A stretch of 64,000 bases of DNA, from assembly GCF_963678635.1 (NCBI RefSeq), contig NC_087062.1, positions 8,174,193 to 8,238,192 on the forward strand, in the 5' to 3' direction. The notes under the pieces were generated by a model. The model had not been told where the DNA came from. It saw only the letters and a list, made by a program, of their open reading frames with translations, and searched no databases. Position numbers and translations under genes: made by a program. The DNA comes from Symsagittifera roscoffensis. Lineage: Eukaryota > Xenacoelomorpha > Acoela > Convolutidae. Shown piece by piece: positions 44,151-55,480 of the stretch; within the stretch, counting starts at the first letter, position 1, and every line of letters begins with the position of its first letter.

Positions 44151-44560
44151 GCAGTGGGCCGAGAAAGTCTATACATACCAAAACTTGATCGTGAAAGTCT
44201 GGACATGGGTCGTGAAAGTCTGGACATACTAAAATCTGGTCGCGAAAGTCTCGACATGGGTCGCAAAAGCCTGGACATACCAAAATTTGGTCGCGAAAGC
44301 CTAGACATGGGTCGCAAAAGTCTGGACACAGACTTTGGCGACCCATATCTAGACTTTGGCGACCAAATTTTGGTATGTCCAGACTTTCGCGACCCATGTC
44401 CAGTCTTTCGCGACCAAATTTTGGTATGTCCAGACTTTCGCGGCCCACGGCGCGACTCATGTCCAGACTTTCCAGACTCAAACTCTCGGCGTGACTATGC
44501 AATTTGGGTCTAAATCCGGATGTGGCGCGACCCTTAAAGTCTGGACAGGAGTCTGAGTCC
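44150..44560. repeat. Short-unit repeat and inverted arm of the satellite
   Basis: From 44150 the motif AAAGTCTGGACATGGGTCGC alternates with CATACCAAAATTTGGTCGCG. Near 44332 (GTCTGGACACAGACTTTGGCGACC) the orientation flips, and the complement of the satellite unit follows to about 44545. The whole 43528-44560 block therefore forms a large hairpin-capable inverted repeat. Confidence 0.88.
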
Positions 44561-45090
44561 TCGACCCGGGCTGTTTCGTACAACAAATGGTACGTACCTA
44601 CTTAATAGAAACCTCTCAGTATCTAGAGGGTTTGAGATTGTGCTGCTTATTTAGGACGTCTCTTGATAAGGCCTAAGCGGCCTCTTTCTCACCTTACACA
44701 TCGGAAGTTCGTTTGCTGAAGTTTTTCTATTGAACAACTTCTGATATTGAAACAAATACAACTTTTTGCGTATAGAAGTTATCTTTCGGAACTTAGATTT
44801 CGGCTAAATTTTGGCCAATGTTATTTTTAAATTCCAGCAATGTTCTGAAATGTGGCATTGTGATGTTTCCGGTATGGATGGTGTCCAGAAATCACATCAT
44901 TGCCGTTCATATCACACCTGTGCTACAATTTGCAAGGTGAGAGCTGCCAAAATAAGCATAGTTTAATGGGCATATCGTGATTAGATGAGCTCTAGTTCTA
45001 CTTTAAACAATTAATTTTCGTATTTAGCTAGCTGACTGAAAAATTATTTGGAATTAAAATAGGATTTACAGCATCTTACACCCGCGTCCA
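44561..45090. other. No gene seen
   Basis: Half a kilobase of unremarkable AT-rich sequence. Confidence 0.5.
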
Positions 45091-45433
45091 GACAATTCGG
45101 CCAAAGATAATTCAGCCGACTTGACATTTAGACAATTCAGCCAAAAGTATGCAGACAACAGCCAATCACAGTGACCGCCGCTGTCGCGTCAACGTGTTGC
45201 GAGCTTGCCAACAAAGTTTAGAAACCTATACGAAATTTAGAGCTAGTTATCGCCGCAAAGCGGCGACGCGCGCATAGCGCGCCCACTGGGGACCTTAAGT
45301 CGAGAAATAACTCAAATTCCAACCTAGTTTTCTTTCAAACCTAGCAATTTGTGAAACTGACTGAATGGTCTCAGGCTGAATTATCTGTATACTATTGGCT
45401 GAACTGTCTGAATTTCAAATTGGCTGAATTGTC
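45091..45433. mobile_element. Inverted-repeat element (MITE-like)
   Basis: The left end GACAATTCGGCCAAAGATAA and repeated GACAATTCAGCC motifs are mirrored at the right by GGCTGAATTATC, GGCTGAACTGTC and GGCTGAATTGTC. The centre has two perfect short palindromes (CGCCGCAAAGCGGCG, GCGCGCATAGCGCGC). No coding capacity; no target duplication found. Confidence 0.7.
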
Positions 45434-46013
45434 TTTGATCGAATTGAGTGAGATAATTCATGGCTAGAGGTTGGGTGTTTTGCGCCGATGCTGTCGATTT
45501 TTTTTATCCGTTTTTTGCTTTTAAAACAAGGAATTAAAGTTTTTTTTGCAAACGAAAGGATTTTAAAAAAAGGCTCTTTTCCAGTTCCCCCTTTCAAATT
45601 CATATTTGAAAAGCTTATTTAGCGTTGTCATAATGGAATGAACTTTGGCGTGGTGAAGAAATCGACAACTGTGAACAGATTTGTTCTTCATACTTTACAG
45701 CGTAACATCACGCATTTAGCCGTAATAATACGTAAAACAAACATAAAACTCGGGTTTTTGAAAGGGGGGGACTGGAAAAGAGCCAGAAAAAATTATGGTA
45801 AGTAACAATTGGAAAAAGTAACGATGCTGACATGTTTGAAATTTTGATCCGACGAACAATGGGCCATACAAATTTCAGACCAATTTTTCTCGACACTTTT
45901 GGAAAGTAACCACAATCAGGAACGTTTTAATTTGGCAGCACAACCTACGAGCGTTTTTGAAGAAGTCAAATCCGGAAGACAATTACACGCACTACGCGCC
46001 ATAATTCCCACTA

Positions 46014-46034
46014 TACCCCCCCCCCCCCCCCACT
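46014..46034. repeat. C homopolymer tract
   Basis: A run of about 16 C followed by ACTCCC. Upstream, 45575-45600 and 45763-45790 form another imperfect inverted pair (CTCTTTTCCAGTTCCCCC and complement). Confidence 0.8.
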
Positions 46035-46408
46035 CCCGTTAGAAGGGGTGGTAGGGTCGGTCGTAAAAATAACACATTTCACTTTGAGATGTTTTTCATT
46101 CTATTTAATTGAGTCAATTTTTGATCTCACAGTGACTCGTGGAGGAATTTAGGATTCTTAACGGATAATCAGGCGACTAAAACACTCCACAACGAGTTTG
46201 ACCTTCAACTTTTTTTTCGTTTAAAAGTGACAAGAAAGACGTCCAAAAGTTTTACAGAAAAACTATCTATTTGCTTCGACTTCAAAAAGCTTCCTATTCT
46301 GAATTTGATCGAATAGTTTTTTTTGAGTTAATTAATTTTAATTGGAAACCTCCGTTAAATTTCATTTCAATATTGATATTTCATTCTACATGATTGCTTA
46401 TATGGAGC

Positions 46409-48956
46409 TCACAAATTAACATTGAAATAATCATCAATGTTTACTATGGAAGCACCCCCGAAGAAATCAATTGCCCATATGTAGACAATCTCCAGCTTTG
46501 CCGGGTAGAAGCCGTGGTCCGCGGGCCAGTTCACCATCGCGGGATGTCGCGAGAACAGTGCATTCAGTGCGAACTCTTTCTCAGCCTCGTCTGTGACCTT
46601 GACGAATCGGCCGACTAGTGTGACTCGGGTACACGCCGGACTCTCGGGGTCGAGTTTGTGACTTTGACAGTAGTCTGTCTCGTATTCGCTAATTGTGATG
46701 GACACGTTGTTGTTTTGTTTGATGTCCTAAGCAGGAAAATTGAATCTCAACTTTTGGAGAAAAAAACTTTTATACACATTATCCTAAGACCATAGTGACG
46801 CTGACATCGCGGGGATTGTCATATCTGCTCGTATCTATATCATGGACCAGTGCTTCAAATATACTGGCCGTGAATAAGTAGCCACTGATCAGGTGTGAAA
46901 CAGCTATGATTATAATGCACTTATCCGATGATCAGGACTGAAACATAGATAGCTATCGGAATCGGCGCTCAATTAATTCTGAACAGTCCTGAAAATCAAA
47001 ACTCTGATTTAGCACTACTGAAACATCTCCGAAAAGCGATGAATCATCTCTGAATCAGACTTTTGAAATATTTATTGTCACAGTGATTTATCAATGATTC
47101 AGGACTGTGACAACAAATGTTTCAAAAATCTGATTCAAATATAATTCACCGCTTTTCGGAAATGATTCAGTGCTAAATCAGAGCTGCGATTTTCAGGGCT
47201 GTTCAGAAGTAATTCAGCGCTGATTCCGAAATCTATCTATGTTTCAGTCCCGATCATGTTTTAGTACTGATCAAGGCCTGAAACAGGAATAAATATCTCT
47301 GCGACGTCAACCCGGGGAGCTCTTTTAGTCAATTTTGTTCTGAGTTTACTGTCATTTAGTTTAACGGTTTCAAAGTCAGCTCAACTCATACATCCAAGAC
47401 TTTCAGTGAACTGTTTTTTTTTGTTCTGACCACTAAAAAGAGGAAGAGTTTGTCTTAGGTGTGTTTCAATCTTTGTTAAGAATTTTTTCAATTTTCCAAA
47501 TCAGGTACCACAAACTATAAAAGTAAGGTACTATTTGATTCTAGAAAAACAAGCAACCAAAATTTTTCGTTTAAATCATTTGAAACAACTGCTAGAAGAA
47601 TATAAGACCTTGCAACCTGTTTTTGACCCTTTTAAAGGGAGCAATAATCAACTGCATATTAAAAAAACTTTTAGAGAAACTTTTAGTTTAATTTTAAGTC
47701 TAATTTCAAGCAAAAAAAAAGAACGAGTGGGCTTAAAATATGAGAAAACGTTTTTATTCATGATAGAATTTACGACGGTGGTATGCGGACGCCATGCCGC
47801 ATCCCCCTCCCCCTCTTCAGGGATTCGACGCCCTCATTGCCCGAAGTGTCCCCCTTTGAAGTTATTTTGCGACATCAATTTTCTGCTCACCGACCATAGA
47901 GTTCTTTATGAAGGCGACTTCAGGCTATCATGAACTAACTAGATTTGAGGAGGAGCGCGCGTCGACAAAACGCAACTTTTCAGTCAAAACCTTCCAAGAA
48001 AGGCTTGTTAGCACAAAAATCAGCTGCAGAAAATTTAGTAAAATAGGGTCTAATTGGTGTTATAAGGAATCTCGAACGCTCAATTTGCTTGACCAAAAAA
48101 AAGCGTTATCCAAATTTTCTGAAAATCGATTCACCCCTAGAGAAAATCCTTGATCCGCCCCTGCTTTTTTGATCCGCTTTTAGCGCCTTCTTTGGAACAA
48201 AAGAATTTTCAAAAAAATTCAGAAAAAATCGGTAAAAAGTTTATCAAAAAGTACATATTTTACAATGGCTAACAAAAATATTCCTCAATTATAGGGCTTC
48301 ATTCAGATCCTCTCACCACACTAAAGACAAAAAACGACGCAATTTGAAAAAGAAAAGTTTTTTTTTTGTTTTTATATTATTTTGGTTGGAATTTATGTTA
48401 TACTATACAGAAACAGATTATTCTTGTTAAACTAAATAAGAGTTCAAGTTGAAAGATTTTTCTTTTTGACTACTTAGTTTTTTCCAATTTTTTCTAAGCT
48501 CAACTTTCTCAACTTATTCTTTCTTTCTCAACTTAATCTGTAAAAGTCTACCTTATGGGACGTCTCCTTGAGGGGCCTTAGGGCCCGTGAGCTCGATCTC
48601 TGAGACTGATGCTTGCTAGTTATATGTGCTCACTAAATAATTCAAACTTTTTTTCAAACCTGTGAGCTCTGGTCCATATCCGTGGTGTAGAAGTATGGCA
48701 CTCCTGTAGAGTTATCCACAGGGCCATCCACCATCGACAGAATGTTAGTAAAGGGCTGAGACTCTATCTGGGGAATAGTAGATATCGTGCCAATTATGAC
48801 CCAGTCCACTTCATGGACCACATAACGGGCCATAGCTGTGACGTCACTGGTTGGTGGCCTGGAATTAATCTTCTCCTTTTTGAGATCCTTCTGACCTTCG
48901 ATTGAGGCGGCAAGAAAAATTGCCAAAATAGCTAGTATGATTGAATTCATAGCCAA
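46409..48956 (-). CDS. CREG1: CREG-family secreted/lysosomal glycoprotein, 2 exons
   Basis: Exon 1 is 48956-48660 (99 codons), exon 2 46726-46409 (105 codons plus stop). The junction is phase 0 with GT-AG borders, giving 204 residues against about 220 in mammals. The start MAMNSIILAILAIFLAASIEG is a signal peptide. Family signatures: a Val-Ser/Asp-Trp block (VHEVDWVIIGTIST), FTNILSMVDGP, GVPYFYTT, then CQSHKLDPESPAC and FSRHPAMVNWP, ending IWAIDFFGGASIV and DDYFNV. The fold is an FMN-binding split barrel that in CREG does not act as an oxidase. N-glycosylation sequons are seen at NST (exon 1) and NVS (exon 2). CREG proteins are glycoproteins of the secretory and lysosomal system. CREG1 versus CREG2 cannot be separated here. 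The 1.9 kb intron contains two mobile fragments. Confidence 0.93.
46930..47255. mobile_element. Fold-back element in CREG intron
   Basis: Left arm from 46930 (GATCAGGACTGAAACATAGAT, CTGAACAGTCCTGAAAAT, CTGATTTAGCAC) is mirrored by the right arm ending at 47255 (complement includes GGACTGAAACATAGATAGAT). Arms are about 150 bp each with moderate mismatches. It has no ORF. The shape suggests a MITE or fold-back transposon; no target duplication was identified. Confidence 0.78.
47790..48163. mobile_element. hAT-like non-autonomous element, copy 3
   Basis: Read on the minus strand from 48163 it begins CAGGGGCGGATCAAGGATTT, like the element at 24804 (CAGGGGCGGATCTAGAATTT), and shares the interior CGCTCCTCCT motif. 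At its other end CTTCAGGGATTCGACGCCCT resembles the copy at 23399. The left terminus is unclear. It lies in the CREG intron. Confidence 0.65.
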
Positions 48957-50366
48957 GTTTTGTGCGATATGAATTGCAGCTAATTCTGATTATTTGATTT
49001 GATGGTATGAAAATAACCGTGCCGAAGTAAGTGACCTTTGTTAAATAACATCTAACTAAAATGAGCATTAGACCGCGAGAAACTTACAATTTACTGACCA
49101 AATATGTCGAAACCGGATACATTTGTTTGAGATGATCGTTTTATATTCGAGATCTTGTTTGGTGTCTTTGAAATTGGTGAAAGAAACGATGCTGGTAAAA
49201 AGAAAGACAACTAGCTGGCCTAATATGATAAAATGCTGCTGGCTCACAAAAAAGATGATGATCAACAAACTCAAAAATTTGTATGATACTTTTTTGGCTA
49301 CTTTTTTTTAAAACGTTATAGTTGTTTATTGAATACTTAATCGCTTAAATGCTTATTTTCTTCAATAATGTGAGAATTGGTATTCATTGTTTGTAAACTT
49401 TTCAAGAAAATCCCAAATGCTTTTTAGTCTTTAATTCACGAAGTTTGTTCCAAGTTAATTTTGATTTATCAAAAATTCGATTTCATTAAAAAATTTTCTT
49501 TTCGTTTGTAAATTTTAAAATTTTATGACTTTTTAAAACAGTAAATTCTGAAATAAATTGCCAAAATGAATTAAAACAGTTAAAATTTTCTCAATTTAAG
49601 GTAATTTTAATTTAACTTGAGCCTTTTTGCAAGGCAAAAACTACCAAAAACGCTCAAAACACACTTTAAAACAATAAATAAACAGTATGAATTGAATAAA
49701 AGTTTACAAAAATCAATTTTGAACACTGAGTAAATTTCTATAAAAATCAATAGGAACCTATATAGAGATTTAACATTTCTGGATTTGAAAGTTTTTGTAA
49801 ACGATCGTCTATCTACTGACGGTCAAAGGAACTTTTATACTTTTAAATTACTAATTTTTTGGAGCTAGGTTTATTCGTAGTTAAGAGAAACGGGCTTCAT
49901 GAGACTGTTGGCGATTAAGCTCGAAAAATGTATTCTACTCTCAAAACACTGACAAAAGAACAAAGCAAAACAGAAAAAATTTCGTAATTTTTTTTGCAGA
50001 AATCAATGTTTTTTTATTTAAGCAGTGCTACTTGCAGAGTAGCCAAGCTTTTTCGATTATAAACATCTATCCAAAATTCAGGTATGTAGAAAAATTTGGT
50101 TCATTAACCTGAAACAATATAGATTTACTTATGTGAGTTCCAAAATAAAACGATTTTTCAAAATTAAAATCACAGTTTAGTGAATTCGAAAACACTATAA
50201 TTTTTTATTGTACCCAATACTTCGCAAATTGGAAACAAACTAAGTCGTAGATTGGATTTTCTTTTCGCCCAATCTTAGGTCCCACAAGAAAATTCAATCA
50301 ACTGTCGTATTGTGCTAGAGCCCTATGTTTCAAATGCCTAGATATAGAGAAAGATGACAAAAAGAG

Positions 50367-50373
50367 AAAGGAA

Positions 50374-50425
<52 letters not shown>

Positions 50426-50482
50426 GAGGGAGAGAGGAGAGAGATAATGAGGGGAAAGAAGAAAGAGAAAGAGAGAGAAAAA
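50367..50482. repeat. (GA)n microsatellite
   Basis: Interrupted GA dinucleotide repeat on the plus strand, purine-only over most of 115 bases. Confidence 0.92.
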
Positions 50483-51254
50483 AATACTTAAGCTTAATAA
50501 ATAAAGTAAGACTACAGTAAGTAGAAGCGGGTCGACTAGAGTTGTGGCTCGAAAAACTGTTATACTACCAATGGTAGGCCAGTTAATTGCATTAAATCAC
50601 CAAAGATCAATTCCGAGTTTTTCCATAAAGATAGTTGACAGAAAACCTCAAGACTCAGAAGACACCGCAGAGTTCTGTGTTTAAGAAAAAACTTGAAGAA
50701 GATTCTAACCCGATGTTAGAAGCCAGACAAAAGTTTTTGGTTTTTATTTACAATATATTATATGTTGCTGCAGTTAATTAATAGCGATCTGAGTCATGTA
50801 AAGATCGAAAAACGAGTGGATAACGAAGACTGGTGGCATTGCAGCGAATAAGCGTATTAGTGAATAAAGAATTAATACAGTGACAGAATGACGGATCGAA
50901 ATCGAAGATTACCCTGACTAAGAGCCAACAAAAGCTTGTAACGTACCCAAAAAAAGCTTGTAATCTGGATAGAAACTTTATGTAGATAATCTAACCTATT
51001 TCTTTGTGTTTCCAGTACAGAAATTTTTTAGTGCTCTTGTAACCTTACAGAAACTTTTTATTGCTCATTTAAAAATACAATTTCTAGAAAGAATACCCTA
51101 AAATCAGCTCACTGCTCAACCGCAACAAGCTAAGGGTTTGTTCTACATGTTTTGAGTGAACACGACAGTCGTAGCAAGGAATTGTAAAGTAAGACTTGTT
51201 ATAAAAAACGTTACTTTGCATTAGGTTGCTTAAACTATTTCAAGTTATCAGGAG

Positions 51255-51322
51255 ATGTGGACACGCAGTTAGCACGCGAGTCTAGAAAACGGAAGATCGG
51301 GGTTCAGCCGCACCATGAGATT
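51255..51322 (+). other. Faint tRNA-like sequence (possible SINE head)
   Basis: An A-box-like TTAGCACGCGAGTC and, 30 bases on, a degenerate B-box-like GGGGTTCAGCC follow the spacing of a tRNA gene. The arms do not fold into a clean cloverleaf, so it is not a functional tRNA. It may be the head of a tRNA-derived SINE. Confidence 0.25.
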
Positions 51323-52633
51323 TTTTCTCCAGCTAGAACTAGCCTAGATTCAGCTATTTTCTGATCAGAAATGACAATTTTCAAGAAAACCCCTGCTTTA
51401 CTAAAAACATTCCAAAAATAACTTTTTGTCGGATACTGAGACTGGAATTTAAATATTTCTCACCAGAAATAAAGAAATTTTTATGAACGGAAGCATTGTA
51501 ATATTAAGTGAAAAGGGGCGTTTTGATTAAAATTTTGTTTTGTTCTCAGGAAATACAGGAGTCATATACCCGGGTTGACCTCCATACGCAAAAAAACTCC
51601 ATACGCAAAAATAGAATTACCGACTCTACGTTCTTGTTGACATAGAAAAGTCTTTGGATTTTTGTTCGCCAGACAAATTCATCTTCGTCATTTTGCATAT
51701 GAAAACCAAAAACAAATGGAAAAATTTAGAGAAACATATATGGCTGATACGCTTTTTAATTAAGTATCACTAAAGTGAAAAATTACATAAAACCAACACT
51801 TTATTATCATAATCTTCAACAGTTAGCACGATCCTATTATTTTCCGAATGAGATTCGTTATTCCGAAAAGAAAATGGCTTTCAGTGAGTTCGCCCAAAAC
51901 GGATCAAAATTAAATCACACAAAGTTTTTCTGAAACGTAATTTTTGTGGTGGTGGCTAACACATCTCTCAATTTGAAACCTAAATCAGAAATACTGGCCA
52001 AAAATTTGTTTGAAATAGAGTTTTTGATAGAACTGTCTGAATAGTGAGTTTATTTTAAAATACACTCAAATTTGAAATTTAATTCAACTCGCATACGCTA
52101 TTAATTTCAAGGGAAGTAAAAATAAAGCGTTGTGTTGTTAACCAACATTCAAAGGAATCCAAATAAGTGCTTAAAAAGTCACGTCAAAATGTAACCGACA
52201 TCAAAATGAGTGATGATCCACTTTTTTTTTACAAATTCAGATCTCAATCATTTCGACTGGTTGTAATCAGACGATAGCTTACAGTTATTGTTTATGTTTC
52301 GTTTGGTTGATTGAGGCGCGTATTTGTTTTTGCTGAACCTTTTTTGGAGGTTAGGAGATTCAATTTAAACAAAATAACAAAGTAATTATTAGTAAAAGAG
52401 TATACCACACAAATTTAAAACAAAACAAAAATTTAAAAAATTTTCAATCACCAAAAACTGCGAACGAACAGATCAGATTCCAAAATTCGCACCTGGCATT
52501 TGGTAAGCTTAGCTAGGAGGTATTCTAAATGATATGCAAATTGATATCTCTAGACATTTTTAAAGCATCGTTACAACTTTGCATGGTAAGTTGACTTCAA
52601 ACTCATGTTTTTTCCGAGCTTCTGTCTCGCTTC

Positions 52634-53857
52634 TCATTCGGACTCGTCGTCGCTTCTCGCGTCGTGCGCTTCGCCTCCCTGAAAGACGACTTTAGCGAAG
52701 CCTTTTAAGATGAACGCGGCCCAAATTCCATTCAAAACTAAAATAACCATTAGAAGGAAATTGGCAAAGTAGTAGTACGGAGTGTAGATCGGATCCAGAT
52801 GCAACAGAGGTAGGGTGTCTGTCAGAGAACTCCGAAGCACGAATGAGGGGTACATGAAGATTCGGGTCACGTGGTACACGACTCCGAAAGTGGCGAACAT
52901 GACAAGACTGACGTCCATGAATTTGAAGTATTTGAGCAGTTTGGCAATTTCCAAGAAGGGGTCGCACCAGTCGTGGAGCAGCATCACCATCGCGCCTACT
53001 TTGTAGACCTGAAAAAACTGAGCTCAGAATGATCAATTTTTGAGTTCATCTGAGGCTCAATGAGAGAAAAAGAATTCAGCAAAATAGTGAAGCGAATCGA
53101 CGAAACGAAACTAAAATAACTTTTTCAAATTCTGTATTTTTATCTGAGCCAAAAAAAAATTGTTCGACCTTTTTTATCTAAACCAAAAAAATATATGCTC
53201 ATCGTATGTTCTTTAAGAATCATGCTTTTCGTAAGCTAATAGTCCAACTGTTCAAATGTTTCAATTGGATCTCGACAATCAATTTACGGATTTTCAATTG
53301 TATCAAATTAAATCATAAAAGGTCATCAAGAGTACCTGGATGTAATAACTAGAAGATATCAAAGCAATAGTAGAAGAGTGATGAATTAGCATGACCCAGT
53401 AATCTTTATAATCAGTCGCCGAACTAGCTCTGGTCACGTATTGAAGCGTAGTGCCCGAGTAGAACGCCAACTCTATGAAGTAATAGAAATGCAGTTCGAT
53501 TCCAATTGGGGGCATGTCCCAAAAATCTTTCCCGGAAGAATCAGTTCTAACTCTCCCCCACATTTTGGAAGCATCAGAATAGAAATCTTGTTTGGAGACC
53601 ACAAAGTACCCGTAAGTCAAAGCGAAAGAATAGAAGCAGAGTCGCCACAGACTCTCACCGACCTTTCGTGCTTTTTTCTCGCTCGCGACTGCGTTTTCTT
53701 TCACCTCCTTTTTAGGAAGAAAACGGCGGGCGAATTTGAAGCCGATGGTCTCAATTGCATACTCCAGAATCAGCAAACCAAAGGTGAAAATAGCATAAAC
53801 AGAAATGTCTCGATGTTTTTCCGGAAGAGCTTCTAGAAGCGTTTGATACACATTCAT
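52634..53857 (-). CDS. Ceramide synthase (Lag1/TLC domain), 2 exons
   Basis: Exon 1 is 53857-53336 (174 codons), exon 2 53008-52634 (124 codons plus stop), joined in phase 0 at GT-AG borders: 298 residues. The enzyme N-acylates sphingoid bases with acyl-CoA in the ER membrane. The Lag1 motif spans the exon junction: YWVMLIHHSSTIALI with His159-His160, then MVMLLHDWCDPFLEIAK with His186-Asp187 and Asp190, the residues needed for catalysis. About six membrane segments are visible, the first at 19-37. The protein ends in the acidic DDESE tail common in this family. It is shorter than the usual 350-390 residues and has no homeobox-like domain after the first membrane segment, as in CerS1-type enzymes. 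The subtype and acyl-chain preference cannot be read. Confidence 0.93.
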
Positions 53858-54957
53858 TTTTCACAAAAAAAGCAACTGAACGCAACTAATTTATAAACTT
53901 TTACAATTATTGGCAGACCGGCGATTGTATATCTTCAATATAAAAAAAACGCGTCACAACTATAAGATTAAAAGTTTACTGTTACAAGATGATCAAAAAA
54001 ATTAAGTAACTTTTGTCTTATTTTTTCGTAGTATAATGGTAATAGTAGCATAACAAAGTGCGGCTTATCGTAATCACTCACAGGGCAAATTTTATACCAA
54101 AAGAAAAATACAAAACAATCAGATGAAAGCTGCTTAAGATAAGCCTTAAAGTCATCTGCGTCAAAAATAAAACAATTGGTTTTTATACTTCTGCGCAAGA
54201 GCGCAACTATGGTTTCTATCCGACCTGCTGAAAAATGTACGATTTGAAAAATGATAATCTGTGCATATAATTGATGAATTTTTAATGCTTTTCCTTTTCT
54301 AATTGGAAAAGGGGAAATTTTAATTTTTGTCTGAATAAGTGCTTTTTTGCGTTCAAGAGGTAATTTCAGAGCATAAAACAGTCCACTGAAGAGGATGTAT
54401 TTTTAAAATACATTCTGCTAAAAATAATAAAATAAATGGCTGAAAAAAATTAAGAAGAGGGGAGTAAACCAAAACAGGAGGTGTTTGTGCTGCCTTAACG
54501 CCAAAGCTTCCCGACATGATAACAAAATGTTCTAAAAATACACACATGATCTGCAAAAATGGAAACAGTCGGAAACAGAGTGTGAAAATTATTGACAAAT
54601 TTAGGGAGACATACGGGGTTTTCTGTAAGTGAACATGACAACTTGCAGGAAAAATCTAAAAAAGTCTGTAGCTAATGTCGATTCAAGACAAAATCAGCAG
54701 TTATGCAAAACAATCCTTTTTGCTCGGATGGAAAAAAAATTTTTTTGCATAAAAAGCCATAAAGCAGCGATTTCAAAAATTGGTTCGCAATTAAACTTAA
54801 CTAGAAGCCCACAGCAGCCATAGTTGCTCTCGAACACTTCGATATTAACCACAATGACTTTTTAAATGAAAAATTTTATTCTTTCAATTGCAAACCGAGC
54901 TTTAAAAAAAATCACGGATAACCCACTGCTTTCCAAGTAGCACAGGAAGTTCCGACC
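53858..54957. other. No gene seen
   Basis: 1.1 kb upstream of the ceramide synthase start and before the BEL/Pao 3' LTR. It should contain the ceramide synthase promoter, but no clear element can be pointed out. Confidence 0.45.
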
Positions 54958-55480
54958 TGTGCGCCTCAATCTCCACGGATTGTAAAAATATCGGGTTTCA
55001 ACAATTTAATTCGAGCATTTTATCGGCAAAATAACTCGGTAACAATAATACTCAATTTATCGGTAAGAATGATATTTTTACCAAACTTTTGTATTGTTAA
55101 CATCGGTCACATCGGCACAAAAAACTCCATAACTCAAAGCAAGCTGCAAAAATGGCCAGTATTTGTCCTTGAGACAAATTGCTCTTTTTAAAGGTCAGCC
55201 TTAATCAAGGCTGAACCAAATTAGAGCGAAAAGACGGTTAAAATCGGTTTTGGGGGGGACCGAACCTGGTTACGGAGCATCCCATCAGGTTCGGTGCACA
55301 TTCGAGTTCTAGAAAGGAAATGACCTAGTCGGGATTCGAACCGGCGCCGAACCCGCCGGGACGCACCATGTATACGCTTGGCTACTGTCCCTGTATGCAT
55401 TTACTTTTATATGCATTTATACTCTCGCACATTTACGTTTATATGCATTTGTACTATTGTTTTATTTTTGCGCTGCAACA
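54958..55480 (-). repeat. 3' LTR of BEL/Pao element
   Basis: 523 bp, starting TGTTGCAGCGC and ending GGCGCACA in transcript direction (TG...CA). It begins right after the polypurine tract; the pol stop codon lies inside its first 20 bases. The 54958-55303 part repeats at 63652-64000. The 5-bp sequence next to it is CGACC (54953-54957), the candidate target duplicate whose partner would lie beyond the window. Confidence 0.9.
55322..55392 (-). other. tRNA-like sequence inside the LTR
   Basis: On the minus strand GTAGCCAAGCGTAT resembles an A box and GGTTCGAATCCCG (55331-55342) is a perfect B box, at tRNA-like spacing. A functional cloverleaf is doubtful: the acceptor arms do not pair. The 5' LTR is cut by the window just before this part, so I cannot say whether it belongs to the LTR proper or was inserted into this one copy. 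Confidence 0.55.

Larger units (their letters stand above)
48957..52633. other. Intergenic region, no gene seen
   Basis: 3.7 kb, strongly A+T-rich, between the CREG start and the ceramide synthase stop. Short open frames have no coding character. Contains the GA repeat and a faint tRNA-like sequence listed separately. Confidence 0.55.

Noticed and set aside
43402-44586. Minus-strand ORFs of 104-243 codons rich in RRDPWRDSCPDFPD.
   Set aside because: They are translations of the 109-bp satellite and its inverted arm.
49068-49311. Overlapping short ORFs on both strands upstream of CREG.
   Set aside because: No coding bias and no splice context; probably the CREG promoter region or plain intergenic DNA.
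55322-55392. Functional tRNA gene.
   Set aside because: The B box is perfect but the acceptor arms do not pair and the T arm has a mismatch; kept only as a tRNA-like sequence.
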